Shown here: positions 1-8,563 of the stretch, one piece after another
Layout of the letters: each line of letters begins with the position of its first letter
Numbering within the stretch: position 1 is the first letter of the stretch
Assembly (NCBI RefSeq): GCF_017639855.1
Contig: NZ_CP072115.1
Location: 2,028,559 to 2,092,558, forward strand
Reading direction: 5' to 3'
DNA: 64,000 nt
Source of the DNA: Streptococcus sp. zg-86
Lineage (GTDB): Bacteria; Bacillota; Bacilli; Lactobacillales; Streptococcaceae
Position numbers and translations under genes: made by a program
Notes under the pieces: generated by a model
Seen by the model: the letters and a program-made list of their open reading frames with translations, nothing else
What the model was told of the DNA's origin: nothing
Database searches by the model: none

Positions 1-41
1 AGATACTGTTGCATGCCGGGTGAAATTTTTTCTTTTGCCAT
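1..41 (-). CDS. mutS: DNA mismatch repair protein MutS, N-terminal tip (cut by window edge)
   Basis: Only the first 13 codons are inside the window, reading MAKEKISPGMQQY on the minus strand from an ATG at 39-41. This matches the start of streptococcal MutS, the ATPase that recognises mismatches. A GAGGG ribosome-binding site lies a few bases upstream, and the gene begins 10 bp after the argR stop, so argR and mutS are probably co-transcribed. The rest of the gene lies to the left of the window and its integrity cannot be judged. Confidence 0.8.
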   Translation of the reverse strand, partial: MAKEKISPGMQQY

Positions 42-51
42 CTCATCCCTC

Positions 52-492
52 TCAATCCAAGTACGATTTTATCTCAGCTTCTACCTGCTTAGCCGCTACT
101 TCATCACGACAAATAACCAGCAGAGTATCGGCTCCTGCTAAGGTTCCTAAAATCGTAGTCGGTTTTTCAATATCAATAATATTGGCCATCAAGGCTGCTT
201 CACCCAATTCTGAATGCAAAACCAAAATAAAACTCGCACGCTCCACCTTATAGGCATATTTAGCCAATAATTGAGTAAAGGTCATTTCCTCTTGTTGGAT
301 TGGTAAGGCATAATAGGAACTGCCATTTTCATGCATTTTAACAAGACCCAATTCACGCAAATCACGGGATAAGGTGGTCTGGGTCACAGAAATGCCATGT
401 CGAGCAAGGCCCTGTTGTATCTCTGCCTGTGTCCGAATCTTTTCTTCACGAATCATAGTTTGAATCAATTCTTGTCTTTGTATTTTATTCAC
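52..492 (-). CDS. argR: Arginine repressor ArgR
   Basis: The 146-residue protein has the full length expected of ArgR/AhrC. Residues 1-70 form the winged helix DNA-binding domain, with the conserved TQTTLSRDLRELG recognition region. The C-terminal half is the hexamerisation and arginine-binding domain, with the motif GTLAGADT near residue 115; the usual form is GTxxGDDT, so one acidic residue is replaced by Ala. It represses or activates arginine biosynthesis and catabolism genes when arginine is bound. It is divergent from argS and followed by mutS. Streptococci often carry more than one ArgR paralogue, so the exact regulon is not clear from this window. Confidence 0.93.
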   Translation of the reverse strand: MNKIQRQELIQTMIREEKIRTQAEIQQGLARHGISVTQTTLSRDLRELGLVKMHENGSSYYALPIQQEEMTFTQLLAKYAYKVERASFILVLHSELGEAALMANIIDIEKPTTILGTLAGADTLLVICRDEVAAKQVEAEIKSYLD

Positions 493-509
493 TCGTCTAC
501 CTCAAACTG

Positions 510-582
510 TATATTGTATGAATAGTATAACAAATTTTAGCTGTTTTCTCATGCGTAACATCAGAAATATGTTAAAATAGAA
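510..582. promoter_or_regulatory. Divergent argR and argS promoters
   Basis: The intergenic region holds two back-to-back extended -10 promoters. On the minus strand TGTTATACT (about 524-532) serves argR. On the plus strand TGTTAAAAT (570-578) serves argS. Neither has a good -35 hexamer. The A/T-rich dyad around 510-530 (TGTATATTGTATGAATAGTATA split over the argR -10) resembles tandem ARG half-sites and may allow autoregulation, but the match is weak. Confidence 0.45.
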
Positions 583-604
583 TGAATAACTCTGGAGGTT
601 TATT

Positions 605-2293
605 ATGAATCAAAAAATGCTTGTTGCTGAAAAACTAGCAACTACCATTTCTAGTCTCGATCTAGAAGCTATTTACGCACTATTAGAAAAACCAAAATCA
701 TCTGAAATGGGAGACATCGCTTTTCCTGCTTTTTCATTAGCCAAGGTTGAGCGCAAAGCGCCTCAAGCTATCGCAGCGGACATCGCGGAAAAATTGGATA
801 CAGAGGGATTTGAAAAAATTGTTGCAACTGGTCCTTATGTCAACTTTTTCTTAGACAAAGCAGTCATTTCACACGCAACCTTGACCCAGGTCATAGAAGA
901 AAAAGAGAAATATGGACAACAAAAACGTGGTGAAGGACAAAACATCACGATTGACATGTCTAGTCCAAACATCGCAAAGCCCTTCTCTGTTGGTCACTTA
1001 CGTTCTACGGTTATCGGAGATGCCCTTGCCAATATCTATGAAAAAATGGGCTACAAGGCGCTTCGTATCAACCATTTGGGGGACTGGGGAAAACAGTTTG
1101 GTCTCTTAATCGTGGCCTACAAGCTATGGGGCGATAAGGCTGCTGTCGAAGCCAATCCGATTTCAGAATTGCTCAAACTCTATGTCCGTATCAATGCTGA
1201 AGCTGATGAAAATCCTGAACTAGACGAAGAAGGACGGAAGTGGTTTAAAAAATTAGAAGACGGAGATGCAGAAGCTCTTGAACTCTGGCAATGGTTCCGT
1301 GATGAAAGTCTAGTTGAGTTTAACCGTATCTATGACAAGCTCAATATTACCTTTGATTATATTCAAGGTGAGGCATTCTACAACGATAAGATGGACAAGG
1401 GAATTGACATTCTCAAAGAGAAAAACCTCCTGCAAGAATCAAAAGGTGCCATGATTGTTGATTTGGAAAACTATAATCTCCCACCAGCCCTGATTATGAA
1501 ATCAGACGGCGCAACCCTCTACATCACTCGTGATATTGCAACAGCCCTTTACCGCAAAGAACAGTACAACTTCGTCAAAAATATTTACGTCGTGGGGCAA
1601 GAACAAGCCAACCACTTCAAGCAGTTAAAAGCTGTTCTCAAAGAAATGGGACTTGACTGGAGTGATGATATGCTTCACATCGCCTTTGGTTTGGTGACAA
1701 GAGACAAGAAAAAACTGTCTACTCGTAAGGGAAATATCATCCTCTTAGAACCAACTCTTGATGAAGCCGTTTCTCGTGCCCTTTGTCAAATCGAAGCGAA
1801 AAATCCTGATTTGGAAGACAAGGAAGCTGTCGCAGAAGCTGTTGGTGTAGGAGCTGTCAAATTCTTCGACCTCAAAACAGACCGCGAAAATGGTTATGAC
1901 TTTGATTTGGAAGCAATGGTATCCTTTGAAGGGGAAACTGGTCCTTACGTCCAATATGCCTACGCACGGATTCAATCCATTCTCCGCAAAGGTAACTTCA
2001 CACCTACAAACGATAACCATTACCAATTGACTGATGCAGAAAGCTGGGAGATTATCAAACATCTCCAAAACTTCGCCAACGTCATCGAAAAAGCTGCTGA
2101 CAAGTACGACCCATCCTTGATTGCCAAATATGCTATCAACCTTGCCCAAGCCTTTAACAAATACTACGCACACACTCGCATTCTTGATGAAAGTCCAGAA
2201 CGCGACAGCCGCCTAGCTTTGGCTTACGCAACAGGTGTTGTCTTAAAAGAAGCTCTTCGTCTCCTTGGTGTTGAAGCTCCTGAAAAAATGTAA
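605..2293 (+). CDS. argS: Arginyl-tRNA synthetase
   Basis: This cytosolic class I aminoacyl-tRNA synthetase charges tRNA-Arg. At 562 residues it has normal length. The HIGH-type signature appears as GHLRST after SPNIAKPFSV (around residue 125), and the KMSKS region is the degenerate LSTRKGN typical of ArgRS. The C-terminal anticodon-binding domain ends with the conserved LLGVEAPEKM. A TGGAGG ribosome-binding site precedes the ATG at 605. It is transcribed away from argR and followed by a hairpin terminator, so it looks monocistronic. Confidence 0.97.
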   Translation: MNQKMLVAEKLATTISSLDLEAIYALLEKPKSSEMGDIAFPAFSLAKVERKAPQAIAADIAEKLDTEGFEKIVATGPYVNFFLDKAVISHATLTQVIEEKEKYGQQKRGEGQNITIDMSSPNIAKPFSVGHLRSTVIGDALANIYEKMGYKALRINHLGDWGKQFGLLIVAYKLWGDKAAVEANPISELLKLYVRINAEADENPELDEEGRKWFKKLEDGDAEALELWQWFRDESLVEFNRIYDKLNITFDYIQGEAFYNDKMDKGIDILKEKNLLQESKGAMIVDLENYNLPPALIMKSDGATLYITRDIATALYRKEQYNFVKNIYVVGQEQANHFKQLKAVLKEMGLDWSDDMLHIAFGLVTRDKKKLSTRKGNIILLEPTLDEAVSRALCQIEAKNPDLEDKEAVAEAVGVGAVKFFDLKTDRENGYDFDLEAMVSFEGETGPYVQYAYARIQSILRKGNFTPTNDNHYQLTDAESWEIIKHLQNFANVIEKAADKYDPSLIAKYAINLAQAFNKYYAHTRILDESPERDSRLALAYATGVVLKEALRLLGVEAPEKM

Positions 2294-2298
2294 AGAAC

Positions 2299-2328
2299 AA
2301 ACTCCTTGGAAATCCAAGGAGTTTTATT
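2299..2328 (+). terminator. Rho-independent terminator of argS
   Basis: Arms AAACTCCTTGG and CCAAGGAGTTT flank a 4-base loop and are followed by T-rich sequence. It begins 6 bases after the argS stop. The opposite strand also reads as a hairpin with T-rich tail, so it probably also terminates the convergent membrane protein gene. Confidence 0.85.
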
Positions 2329-2332
2329 CACT

Positions 2333-2866
2333 TTAAATATCTGTTGCTGTCTGTTCCATTGACGGTTTTTCTTTTGGTTTACGAAGTAGGAAGAAGACCG
2401 TCAAACCGGAAAATAGGAGAAAGAGCACAATGCCTAGACCATAACCTCCCAAAGTTGTAGCTTGCATTGTTTTACGTAGCATTTCATCTGAATAATAAGT
2501 AGCAATACCCCTTCCACCGATATAAGCATAGGTTCCATTAATTAAGGTGACAAACAAGTAGGCTAGATACGTATAGGAAGCTGTTTCATTTTTCTTCTGG
2601 AATAAGAAAACAATTGTTGCAACAATTAATACCAAGAGGACAAGGGCTAGAATTTTATTGAGTATATTTCCGTCAAATTCCATTCCCGCTTTTGTGACTT
2701 TGATCATCTCATCAATATTAACCTTGGGCATATTCAGCTTAGTATAGGTGTCTCGTATCAGATCCTCATCAAACGTTTTAGGAGTAAACCTTCCCCATAG
2801 CTTCGCTAGTGTCGCAATGGTTGACAATGTCACTAAAATATATAAATGAATCGGTTTTTTCATCAT
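2333..2866 (-). CDS. Multipass membrane protein of unknown function
   Basis: This 177-residue protein has four hydrophobic segments: about residues 5-22, 68-90, 98-118 and 138-162. An extramembrane loop of about 45 residues lies between the first two, and the tail is short, charged and cytosolic. I do not recognise a characterised family; similar small membrane proteins occur in other streptococci. The start is supported by GGAGAAGG just upstream; two consecutive ATGs make the exact start uncertain by one codon. It has its own strong promoter and shares a bidirectional terminator with argS, so it is a single-gene unit. Confidence 0.7.
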   Translation of the reverse strand: MMKKPIHLYILVTLSTIATLAKLWGRFTPKTFDEDLIRDTYTKLNMPKVNIDEMIKVTKAGMEFDGNILNKILALVLLVLIVATIVFLFQKKNETASYTYLAYLFVTLINGTYAYIGGRGIATYYSDEMLRKTMQATTLGGYGLGIVLFLLFSGLTVFFLLRKPKEKPSMEQTATDI

Positions 2867-2901
2867 ACCTTCTCCTTTGTATTATTGTTTTGTTACAATC
2901 G

Positions 2902-2930
2902 ATTATACTCCTTTATTTTTGGCTTGTCAA
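2902..2930 (-). promoter_or_regulatory. Sigma-A promoter of the membrane protein gene
   Basis: On the minus strand TTGACA (2925-2930) is followed by a 17-base spacer and TATAAT (2902-2907), a perfect consensus promoter about 35 bp upstream of the start codon. This suggests strong constitutive transcription of the uncharacterised gene. Confidence 0.85.
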
Positions 2931-2979
2931 TCCTAATCGTAAGAAAATATTACATGCTTTCAAACAGAACAACTCTCTA

Positions 2980-4479
2980 TTATTTCACATTCTGGCGGCG
3001 ATAGGTAGTCGTCAAATCTAGCAGATTTGCTTCTACTTCTGCTGTCAGTTGCTCTTTTGTCATCCGCCATGTCCAGTTTCCACCTAGGGTATTTGGCAAA
3101 TTCATCCGTGCAGAGCCGTCTAGTTCAAGTAAATCTTGCATGGTTGCAACTGCCATAAAGGCAACTGAGCCAAACAACATCCGCAGCATGGCATGGTTAA
3201 TGGATTCATCCGAATGACGGTTGCTATAAGCATCCAGATAAGCCTTTGCTTCATCACTGACTTCATTCTCATACCAACCACGAACCGTACTATTATCATG
3301 CGTACCAGTATAGGCCACAACATTTCGCCGGTGGTTATGGGGGGCTTCAATGCTGTCTCCATGAGGGTCAAAAGCAAATTGCAAGACCTTCATGCCAGGG
3401 AAGCCGGTTGTTTCACGTAGTTCAATAACCTTATCTGTCACAGAACCTAAATCCTCAGCAATAATATTCAAATCGCCCAAGGCTTCCTTGATGGCCGCAA
3501 ACAATTCAAAACCTGGTGCCTCTACGCGATAACCATTGACAGCTGTTGTTTCACCTACTGGGATTTCCCAGAAAGAAGCAAAGCCAATAAAGTGGTCAAT
3601 TCGTACCATATCATACAATTTGAAACTCTCACGTAAGCGAGCAATCCACCAAGAAAATCCGTCTGCCTTCATTGCCTCCCAGTCGTAAATCGGATTACCC
3701 CACAACTGACCGATTTCTGAAAAAGCATCAGGTGGACAACCTGCAACCACACTTGGACGACCTTCTTCATCTGTCTTGAAGAACTGTGGATTTGCCCACA
3801 TATCAGAAGAATCAGCTGCAATATAAATCGGCATATCTCCAACAATTTCAATACCACGCTCATTCGCATAGGTCTTCAACTCCCGCCATTGACGGAAGAA
3901 CAGATATTGCGTCACACGGTGATAATCTATTTTGTCGGCCAATTGCTCACGATAAAAAGCAAGAGCTCCTGGTTCCCGTCTACGGATGGCATCATCTTCC
4001 CAATCTGTCCAAGCCTTAAGATCAAAGTGTTCCTTAATGGCCATATACTCTGCAAAATTATCCAGCCAAGAAGCCTGCTCTTCCAAGAAAGCCTGGTAAT
4101 CTGCTGGCAAACCTTGTGCTTTCATGCGTGCGACAACCTTTTCTAAAACAGGACGACGACCATAGAAGATTTTTGCATAATCTACTTCAGTTGGATTCTC
4201 TCCAAAATCAATCCCTTCTATTTCATGTCCTTCTAGCCAGCCCTCTTTCATCAATAACTCAAAATCAATAAAATGTGTATTGCCTGCAAAGGCTGAAAAT
4301 GACTGGTAAGGAGAATCGCCATAACTCGTTGTTCCTAAAGGTAAAATTTGCCAATAGCGTTGCTTGGTCCGTTCCAAAAAATCCACGAAGTCATAAGCAG
4401 ATTGCCCAAAGGTCCCAATTCCGTAATTCCCTGGTAGGGAGGAAATGTGAAGCAAGACTCCACTGCGTCGTTCTTTCAT
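2980..4479 (-). CDS. malQ: 4-alpha-glucanotransferase (amylomaltase)
   Basis: This 499-residue GH77 enzyme disproportionates maltodextrins in the cytosol, releasing glucose and longer chains. The catalytic region is visible: VRIDHFIGF carries the nucleophile Asp, AEDLG the acid/base Glu, and TGTHDNSTVRGW the third Asp. I place the start at the ATG at 4479 (MKERRSGVLLHISSL), preceded by AAGGAG. The open frame extends 18 codons upstream, but that stretch has no ribosome-binding site and lies in the operator region. The gene diverges from malX and has a MalR-type operator at its promoter. No glycogen phosphorylase gene follows here; streptococcal malQ is often paired with malP. Confidence 0.95.
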   Translation of the reverse strand: MKERRSGVLLHISSLPGNYGIGTFGQSAYDFVDFLERTKQRYWQILPLGTTSYGDSPYQSFSAFAGNTHFIDFELLMKEGWLEGHEIEGIDFGENPTEVDYAKIFYGRRPVLEKVVARMKAQGLPADYQAFLEEQASWLDNFAEYMAIKEHFDLKAWTDWEDDAIRRREPGALAFYREQLADKIDYHRVTQYLFFRQWRELKTYANERGIEIVGDMPIYIAADSSDMWANPQFFKTDEEGRPSVVAGCPPDAFSEIGQLWGNPIYDWEAMKADGFSWWIARLRESFKLYDMVRIDHFIGFASFWEIPVGETTAVNGYRVEAPGFELFAAIKEALGDLNIIAEDLGSVTDKVIELRETTGFPGMKVLQFAFDPHGDSIEAPHNHRRNVVAYTGTHDNSTVRGWYENEVSDEAKAYLDAYSNRHSDESINHAMLRMLFGSVAFMAVATMQDLLELDGSARMNLPNTLGGNWTWRMTKEQLTAEVEANLLDLTTTYRRQNVK

Positions 4480-4529
4480 AATCCTACTCCTTTTATATAG
4501 AATATAGTCTATTGTTTGCTCATCTATTC

Positions 4530-4578
4530 GCAAACGTTTGCTTGTTCACATTATATAATGTTAGCGCTCACAAATCAA
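4530..4578 (-). promoter_or_regulatory. malQ promoter with MalR-type operator
   Basis: On the minus strand a -35 TTGATT (4573-4578), 17-base spacer and TATAAT (4550-4555) form the malQ promoter. The 12-bp palindrome GCAAACGTTTGC (4530-4541) sits just downstream of the -10, over the start of transcription. This is a LacI-family operator identical to the one at malX. It implies repression by the MalR encoded nearby; CcpA binding is also possible because cre sites are similar. Confidence 0.85.
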
Positions 4579-4678
4579 GCCCTATTTGGTAAGAATCTAT
4601 GTTTTTTCTATGTTTTTCTTTACATTTAATCGTTTTTGTCCTCTCAACTATTTTTTTAACAATTTTTCAAAAAAAGAC

Positions 4679-4730
4679 TTGCAAACGCATTCATTTTACG
4701 ATATAATGATTTCAACAAGCAAACGTTTGC
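4679..4730 (+). promoter_or_regulatory. malX promoter with MalR-type operator
   Basis: TTGCAA (4679-4684), a 17-base spacer and a perfect TATAAT (4702-4707) form the promoter. The palindrome GCAAACGTTTGC (4719-4730) overlaps the expected start of transcription. The same palindrome in the same relative place at malQ shows co-regulation of the two divergent units. The -35 region itself also contains a half operator (GCAAACG). Confidence 0.88.
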
Positions 4731-4780
4731 GTTATCCGTGGGCGTTTTACTACATTAACATTATTCTTGGAGGGGATAAT

Positions 4781-6034
4781 ATGAAACACAAATTAATCAA
4801 GAGCATGGCTCTTCTTGCTGCTACGACAAGCGTACTTGCTGCTTGTTCGTCAAACAAATCAGCTTCTAATGATTCAGCTGCTGATGGAAAATCATTGACC
4901 GTCTATGTGGATCAAGGTTACAAAGAATACATTGAATCTGCAGCGAAAAAATTTGAAGAAGATAACGGTGTTAAAGTTACTGTCAAAACAGGTGATGCAC
5001 TTGGAGGACTTGATAACCTTTCTCTTGATAACCAATCTGGTTCAGCACCTGATGTGATGATGGCACCATACGACCGCGTAGGTAGCCTTGGTTCAGAAGG
5101 ACAATTGTCAGAAGTAAAACTTGCTGAAACTAGCATGACGGATGACACAACAAAAGCGCTTGTGACAAATGGTGGTAAAGTCTACGGTTCACCAGCCGTT
5201 ATCGAAACACTCGTTCTTTACTACAACAAAGACTTGATTACCGAAGCACCAAAAACATTTGCTGAATTAGAAGCACTTGCAAAAGATAGTAAATATGCGT
5301 TTGCAGGAGAAAATGGTAAAACAACTGCTTTCCTTGCTGACTGGACAAACTTCTACTACACTTACGGACTCCTTGCTGGATACGGCGGATATGTGTTCGG
5401 TGACAATGGTACTAATCCAAAAGAAATTGGTTTGAACAATGAAGGTGCCGTTAAAGCGATTGAATATGCTAAAACATGGTATGGTCAATGGCCTCAAGGT
5501 CTTCAAGATACTTCTGCAGCAGCAAACCTCATCAAGACACAATTTACAGAAGGTAAAACTGCAGCTATCATCGATGGACCATGGCAAGCAGCTTCTTACA
5601 AGGAAGCAAAAGTGAACTATGGGGTAGCAACGATTCCAACCCTTCCAAATGGTAAAGAATACCAAGCATTCGGTGGTGGTAAAGCATGGGTTATTCCAGT
5701 TGGATCACAAAACCCTGACATGGCTCAAAAATTTGTAGATTACTTGACTTCAACTGACCAACAAAAAGCACTTTACGATATGACAAACGAAGTGCCAGCA
5801 AATACGGAAGCTCGTGAATATGCAGTAGGTAAAAAAGATGAGTTGACAAGCGCAGTTGTCGCACAATTCTCTGCTGCTCAACCGCTTCCAAATATCTCTG
5901 AAATGAGTACAGTTTGGGAGCCAGCTGCAAATATGCTCTTTGAAGCTGCAAGCGGTAAAAAAGATGCGAAAACAGCTGCAAACGATGCTGTAAAATTGAT
6001 TGAAGATACCATTGCACAAAAATACGGCCAATAA
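4781..6034 (+). CDS. malX: Maltodextrin-binding lipoprotein of ABC transporter
   Basis: This 417-residue extracellular solute-binding protein of the MalE class captures maltose and maltodextrins for the MalC-MalD permease. The signal peptide ends in a lipobox with the lipidated Cys near residue 22 (VLAACSSN). The start is the ATG at 4781 behind GGAGGGG. The open frame continues about 65 codons upstream, but that part runs through the promoter and operator and cannot be coding. An inverted repeat after the stop may lower expression of the downstream permease genes. No ATPase gene is in this locus; streptococci usually share MsmK encoded elsewhere. Confidence 0.95.
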   Translation: MKHKLIKSMALLAATTSVLAACSSNKSASNDSAADGKSLTVYVDQGYKEYIESAAKKFEEDNGVKVTVKTGDALGGLDNLSLDNQSGSAPDVMMAPYDRVGSLGSEGQLSEVKLAETSMTDDTTKALVTNGGKVYGSPAVIETLVLYYNKDLITEAPKTFAELEALAKDSKYAFAGENGKTTAFLADWTNFYYTYGLLAGYGGYVFGDNGTNPKEIGLNNEGAVKAIEYAKTWYGQWPQGLQDTSAAANLIKTQFTEGKTAAIIDGPWQAASYKEAKVNYGVATIPTLPNGKEYQAFGGGKAWVIPVGSQNPDMAQKFVDYLTSTDQQKALYDMTNEVPANTEAREYAVGKKDELTSAVVAQFSAAQPLPNISEMSTVWEPAANMLFEAASGKKDAKTAANDAVKLIEDTIAQKYGQ

Positions 6035-6050
6035 ACAGAATGACTGAATG

Positions 6051-6080
6051 AAAGGCTGGGTTGATTCCCAGTCTTTTATT
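6051..6080 (+). terminator. Intercistronic hairpin between malX and malC
   Basis: AAAGGCTGGG and CCCAGTCTTT pair (one G-T wobble) around a 6-base loop and are followed by TATT. The T-run is short, so it is better read as an attenuator or 3' end stabiliser that gives more malX than malC-malD message, a common pattern for binding-protein operons. Confidence 0.6.
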
Positions 6081-6128
6081 CAAATCTCATCATTACCAAC
6101 TATCGCTTACTAGAAAGGAGATTTTAGG

Positions 6129-7421
6129 ATGACCCAACAAAACCCTAGTAAAGCCCTCCTATTGTCCTTGATTCCAGGTCTTGGACAACTCTATAATAAA
6201 CAAAAAGCAAAAGGCTTCATCTTTCTTGGAGTAACGATTGCTTTCTTGCTCTATCTCATGACAATCGCTTCTGGAGAAATTGTCAACCTCATCACACTGG
6301 GAAGCCAACGAGGACGTGATAATTCCCTCTTCATGCTGATTCGTGGTTCCTTCCACCTCATCATCATTATTATCTATCTATTCTTTTATTTCTTAAACCT
6401 GAAAGATGCAAAAGATACGGCAAAACGTTGGAATAGTGGCATTCCTGTCACCACAACCCTCAAAGGTATGTTCCAAAATATCTATGAGAATGGTTTTCCC
6501 TATCTCTTGATTATTCCGTCTTACGTAGCCATGACCTTTGCGATTATCTTCCCTGTTGTGGTAACGCTTTTGATTGCCTTTACCAACTATGACTTTCAAC
6601 ATTTACCACCAGGTGCCTTGTTGGACTGGGTTGGTCTTGCCAACTTCTCTAATATCTGGTCATTGAGTACCTTCCGCAGTGCCTTTGGATCTGTCTTATC
6701 TTGGACCATTATTTGGGCTCTATGCGCTTCAACTGCTCAGATTGTCATCGGTATTTTAACAGCTATTGTAGCTAACCAGCCTTTTATCAAAGGAAAGCGT
6801 ATTTTTGGGGTTATCTTCTTGTTGCCGTGGGCAGTTCCTGCTTTTGTTACTATTTTGACCTTCAGTAATATGTTCAACGATAGCGTTGGGGCAATCAATA
6901 CGCAGGTTCTTCCATTCTTGAGTAAATTCTTGCCATTTATTGATAATTTCCTCATTCCATGGAAAACAGACCCATTCTGGACAAAAGTTGCCTTAATCAT
7001 GATGCAGGCTTGGCTTGGTTTCCCATATATCTACGTATTGACTTTAGGAATTTTACAATCTATTCCAAACGATTTGTACGAAGCTGCTTATATCGATGGG
7101 GCAAGTCCTTGGCAAAAATTCCGCAGCATTACCTTCCCAATGATTCTTGCGGTGGCTGCACCAACCTTGATTAGTCAGTATACCTTCAACTTCAACAATT
7201 TCTCTATCATCTACCTTTTCAACAATGGGGGACCTGGTAGTGTCGGTGGCGGAGCTGGTTCAACAGATATCTTGATTTCATGGATTTATAAATTGACTAC
7301 GGGAACGTCTCCACAATACTCCATGGCAGCAGCCGTGACATTGATTATTTCGATGATTGTCATCAGTATCTCCATGATTGCTTTCAAGAAATTAAACGCC
7401 TTTGAAATGGAGGACGTATAA
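6129..7421 (+). CDS. malC: Maltodextrin ABC transporter permease MalC (MalF type)
   Basis: This 430-residue integral membrane permease subunit has an N-terminal region with extra membrane segments (about residues 20-40 and 70-95), then the BPD_transp_1 domain from about residue 205. The EAA loop reads EAAYIDGASPWQKF near residue 320 and contacts the ATPase. It works with MalD and the lipoprotein MalX to import maltodextrins. A GAAAGGAG ribosome-binding site precedes the ATG. The malD start follows one base after its stop, indicating translational coupling. Confidence 0.94.
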   Translation: MTQQNPSKALLLSLIPGLGQLYNKQKAKGFIFLGVTIAFLLYLMTIASGEIVNLITLGSQRGRDNSLFMLIRGSFHLIIIIIYLFFYFLNLKDAKDTAKRWNSGIPVTTTLKGMFQNIYENGFPYLLIIPSYVAMTFAIIFPVVVTLLIAFTNYDFQHLPPGALLDWVGLANFSNIWSLSTFRSAFGSVLSWTIIWALCASTAQIVIGILTAIVANQPFIKGKRIFGVIFLLPWAVPAFVTILTFSNMFNDSVGAINTQVLPFLSKFLPFIDNFLIPWKTDPFWTKVALIMMQAWLGFPYIYVLTLGILQSIPNDLYEAAYIDGASPWQKFRSITFPMILAVAAPTLISQYTFNFNNFSIIYLFNNGGPGSVGGGAGSTDILISWIYKLTTGTSPQYSMAAAVTLIISMIVISISMIAFKKLNAFEMEDV

Positions 7422-7422
7422 G

Positions 7423-8265
7423 ATGAAACTTTCCGTAAAATTCAAACGTCGTGTTAGCCAGACCTTGACCTATCTCTACTTGATTGTCTTGTCTGTCATT
7501 ATCATCTACCCACTATTGATTACCATTATGTCTGCCTTCAAATCAGGCAACGTTGTGGCCTTCAAGTTGGATGGAAACATTAACTTTACTCTAGAGAATT
7601 TTAGCAAACTGTTTAGCGAAACCTTATACGGCACTTGGTACCTCAATACCTTGATTATAGCCCTCTTGACAATGGTTGTCCAAACCAGTATAGTGGTACT
7701 AGCAGGATACGCTTATAGTCGTTATAATTTCCTCGCTCGTAAACAAAGTTTAATTTTCTTCTTGATTATCCAAATGGTGCCGACTATGGCTGCCCTCACG
7801 GCCTTCTTCGTCATGGCCTTGATGTTAAATGCCCTCAACCAAAGCTGGTTCCTCATCTTCTTGTATGTCGGTGGTGGAATTCCAATGAATGCTTGGTTGA
7901 TGAAAGGTTACTTTGATACGGTGCCAATCTCTCTTGATGAATCTGCAAAACTCGACGGTGCTGGACACTTCAGACGTTTCTGGCAAATCGTTCTCCCTCT
8001 TGTTCGTCCAATGATTGCTGTACAAGCACTTTGGGCATTTATGGGACCGTTTGGCGATTACATCTTATCTAAGTTCTTACTTCGTGAGAAAGAATACTAT
8101 ACCGTTGCCGTTGGTCTTCAGACCTTTGTCAACGATGCGAAAAATTTGAAAATCGCATATTTTGCTGCTGGGGCGATTCTCATTGCTCTGCCAATCTGTA
8201 CCTTATTCTTCTTCCTTCAAAAGAACTTTGTATCTGGTTTAACGAGTGGTGGTGACAAGGGATAA
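7423..8265 (+). CDS. malD: Maltodextrin ABC transporter permease MalD (MalG type)
   Basis: This 280-residue permease has six membrane segments and an EAA-like loop DESAKLDGAGHFRRFWQIVL near residue 180. It is the second transmembrane subunit of the maltodextrin importer. I choose the ATG at 7423, one base after the malC stop, because GGAGG lies about 9 bases upstream inside the end of malC; an in-frame ATG at 7402 has no ribosome-binding site. The structural cluster ends here with about 300 bp of non-coding sequence before malA. Confidence 0.94.
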   Translation: MKLSVKFKRRVSQTLTYLYLIVLSVIIIYPLLITIMSAFKSGNVVAFKLDGNINFTLENFSKLFSETLYGTWYLNTLIIALLTMVVQTSIVVLAGYAYSRYNFLARKQSLIFFLIIQMVPTMAALTAFFVMALMLNALNQSWFLIFLYVGGGIPMNAWLMKGYFDTVPISLDESAKLDGAGHFRRFWQIVLPLVRPMIAVQALWAFMGPFGDYILSKFLLREKEYYTVAVGLQTFVNDAKNLKIAYFAAGAILIALPICTLFFFLQKNFVSGLTSGGDKG

Positions 8266-8376
8266 TCTTTTGTCCCACCTTTTCTTGTGGTCGAGATAAA
8301 CATATGTGCGAGGAGAACGAAGTGAACTAAGAAAGCCCAACGTCGTACTGATGATAACTGTTCAATACAAAACGAA

Positions 8377-8536
8377 GAACCTGTATGCACAAGAGAAGTG
8401 CTATTATATAAGAGATAGTTTTTCGCTAATCAAGGCAATTTTTTGAGGGAATACTGACTGTATTTTGAAAAAAACTAACGATGAGGAACTTAGAAACTAG
8501 CCTTAGATGGAAGTGCAAAACTGTGAATACAGGTTC
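8377..8536. repeat. 160-bp element bounded by 15-bp inverted repeats
   Basis: GAACCTGTATGCACA at 8377-8391 is matched in inverted orientation at 8522-8536 with one mismatch. Inside are further short complementary blocks (AGTTTTT near 8420 and AAAAACT near 8470). The whole unit could fold as a long RNA hairpin or be a non-autonomous mobile element. No clear target-site duplication is seen. It fills most of the malD to malA gap (8266-8563), which has no other gene. Confidence 0.5.
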
Positions 8537-8563
8537 TAAAGAACGATAGAAATGAGGATGCCT

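Noticed and set aside
3408..3424. parS-like TGTTTCACGTAGTTCA in malQ
   Set aside because: Only the left half matches (12 of 16); the right half of the palindrome is lost.
4586..4780. N-terminal extension of malX by about 65 codons
   Set aside because: It runs through the promoter and MalR operator. The ATG at 4781 has a perfect ribosome-binding site and opens a lipoprotein signal peptide.
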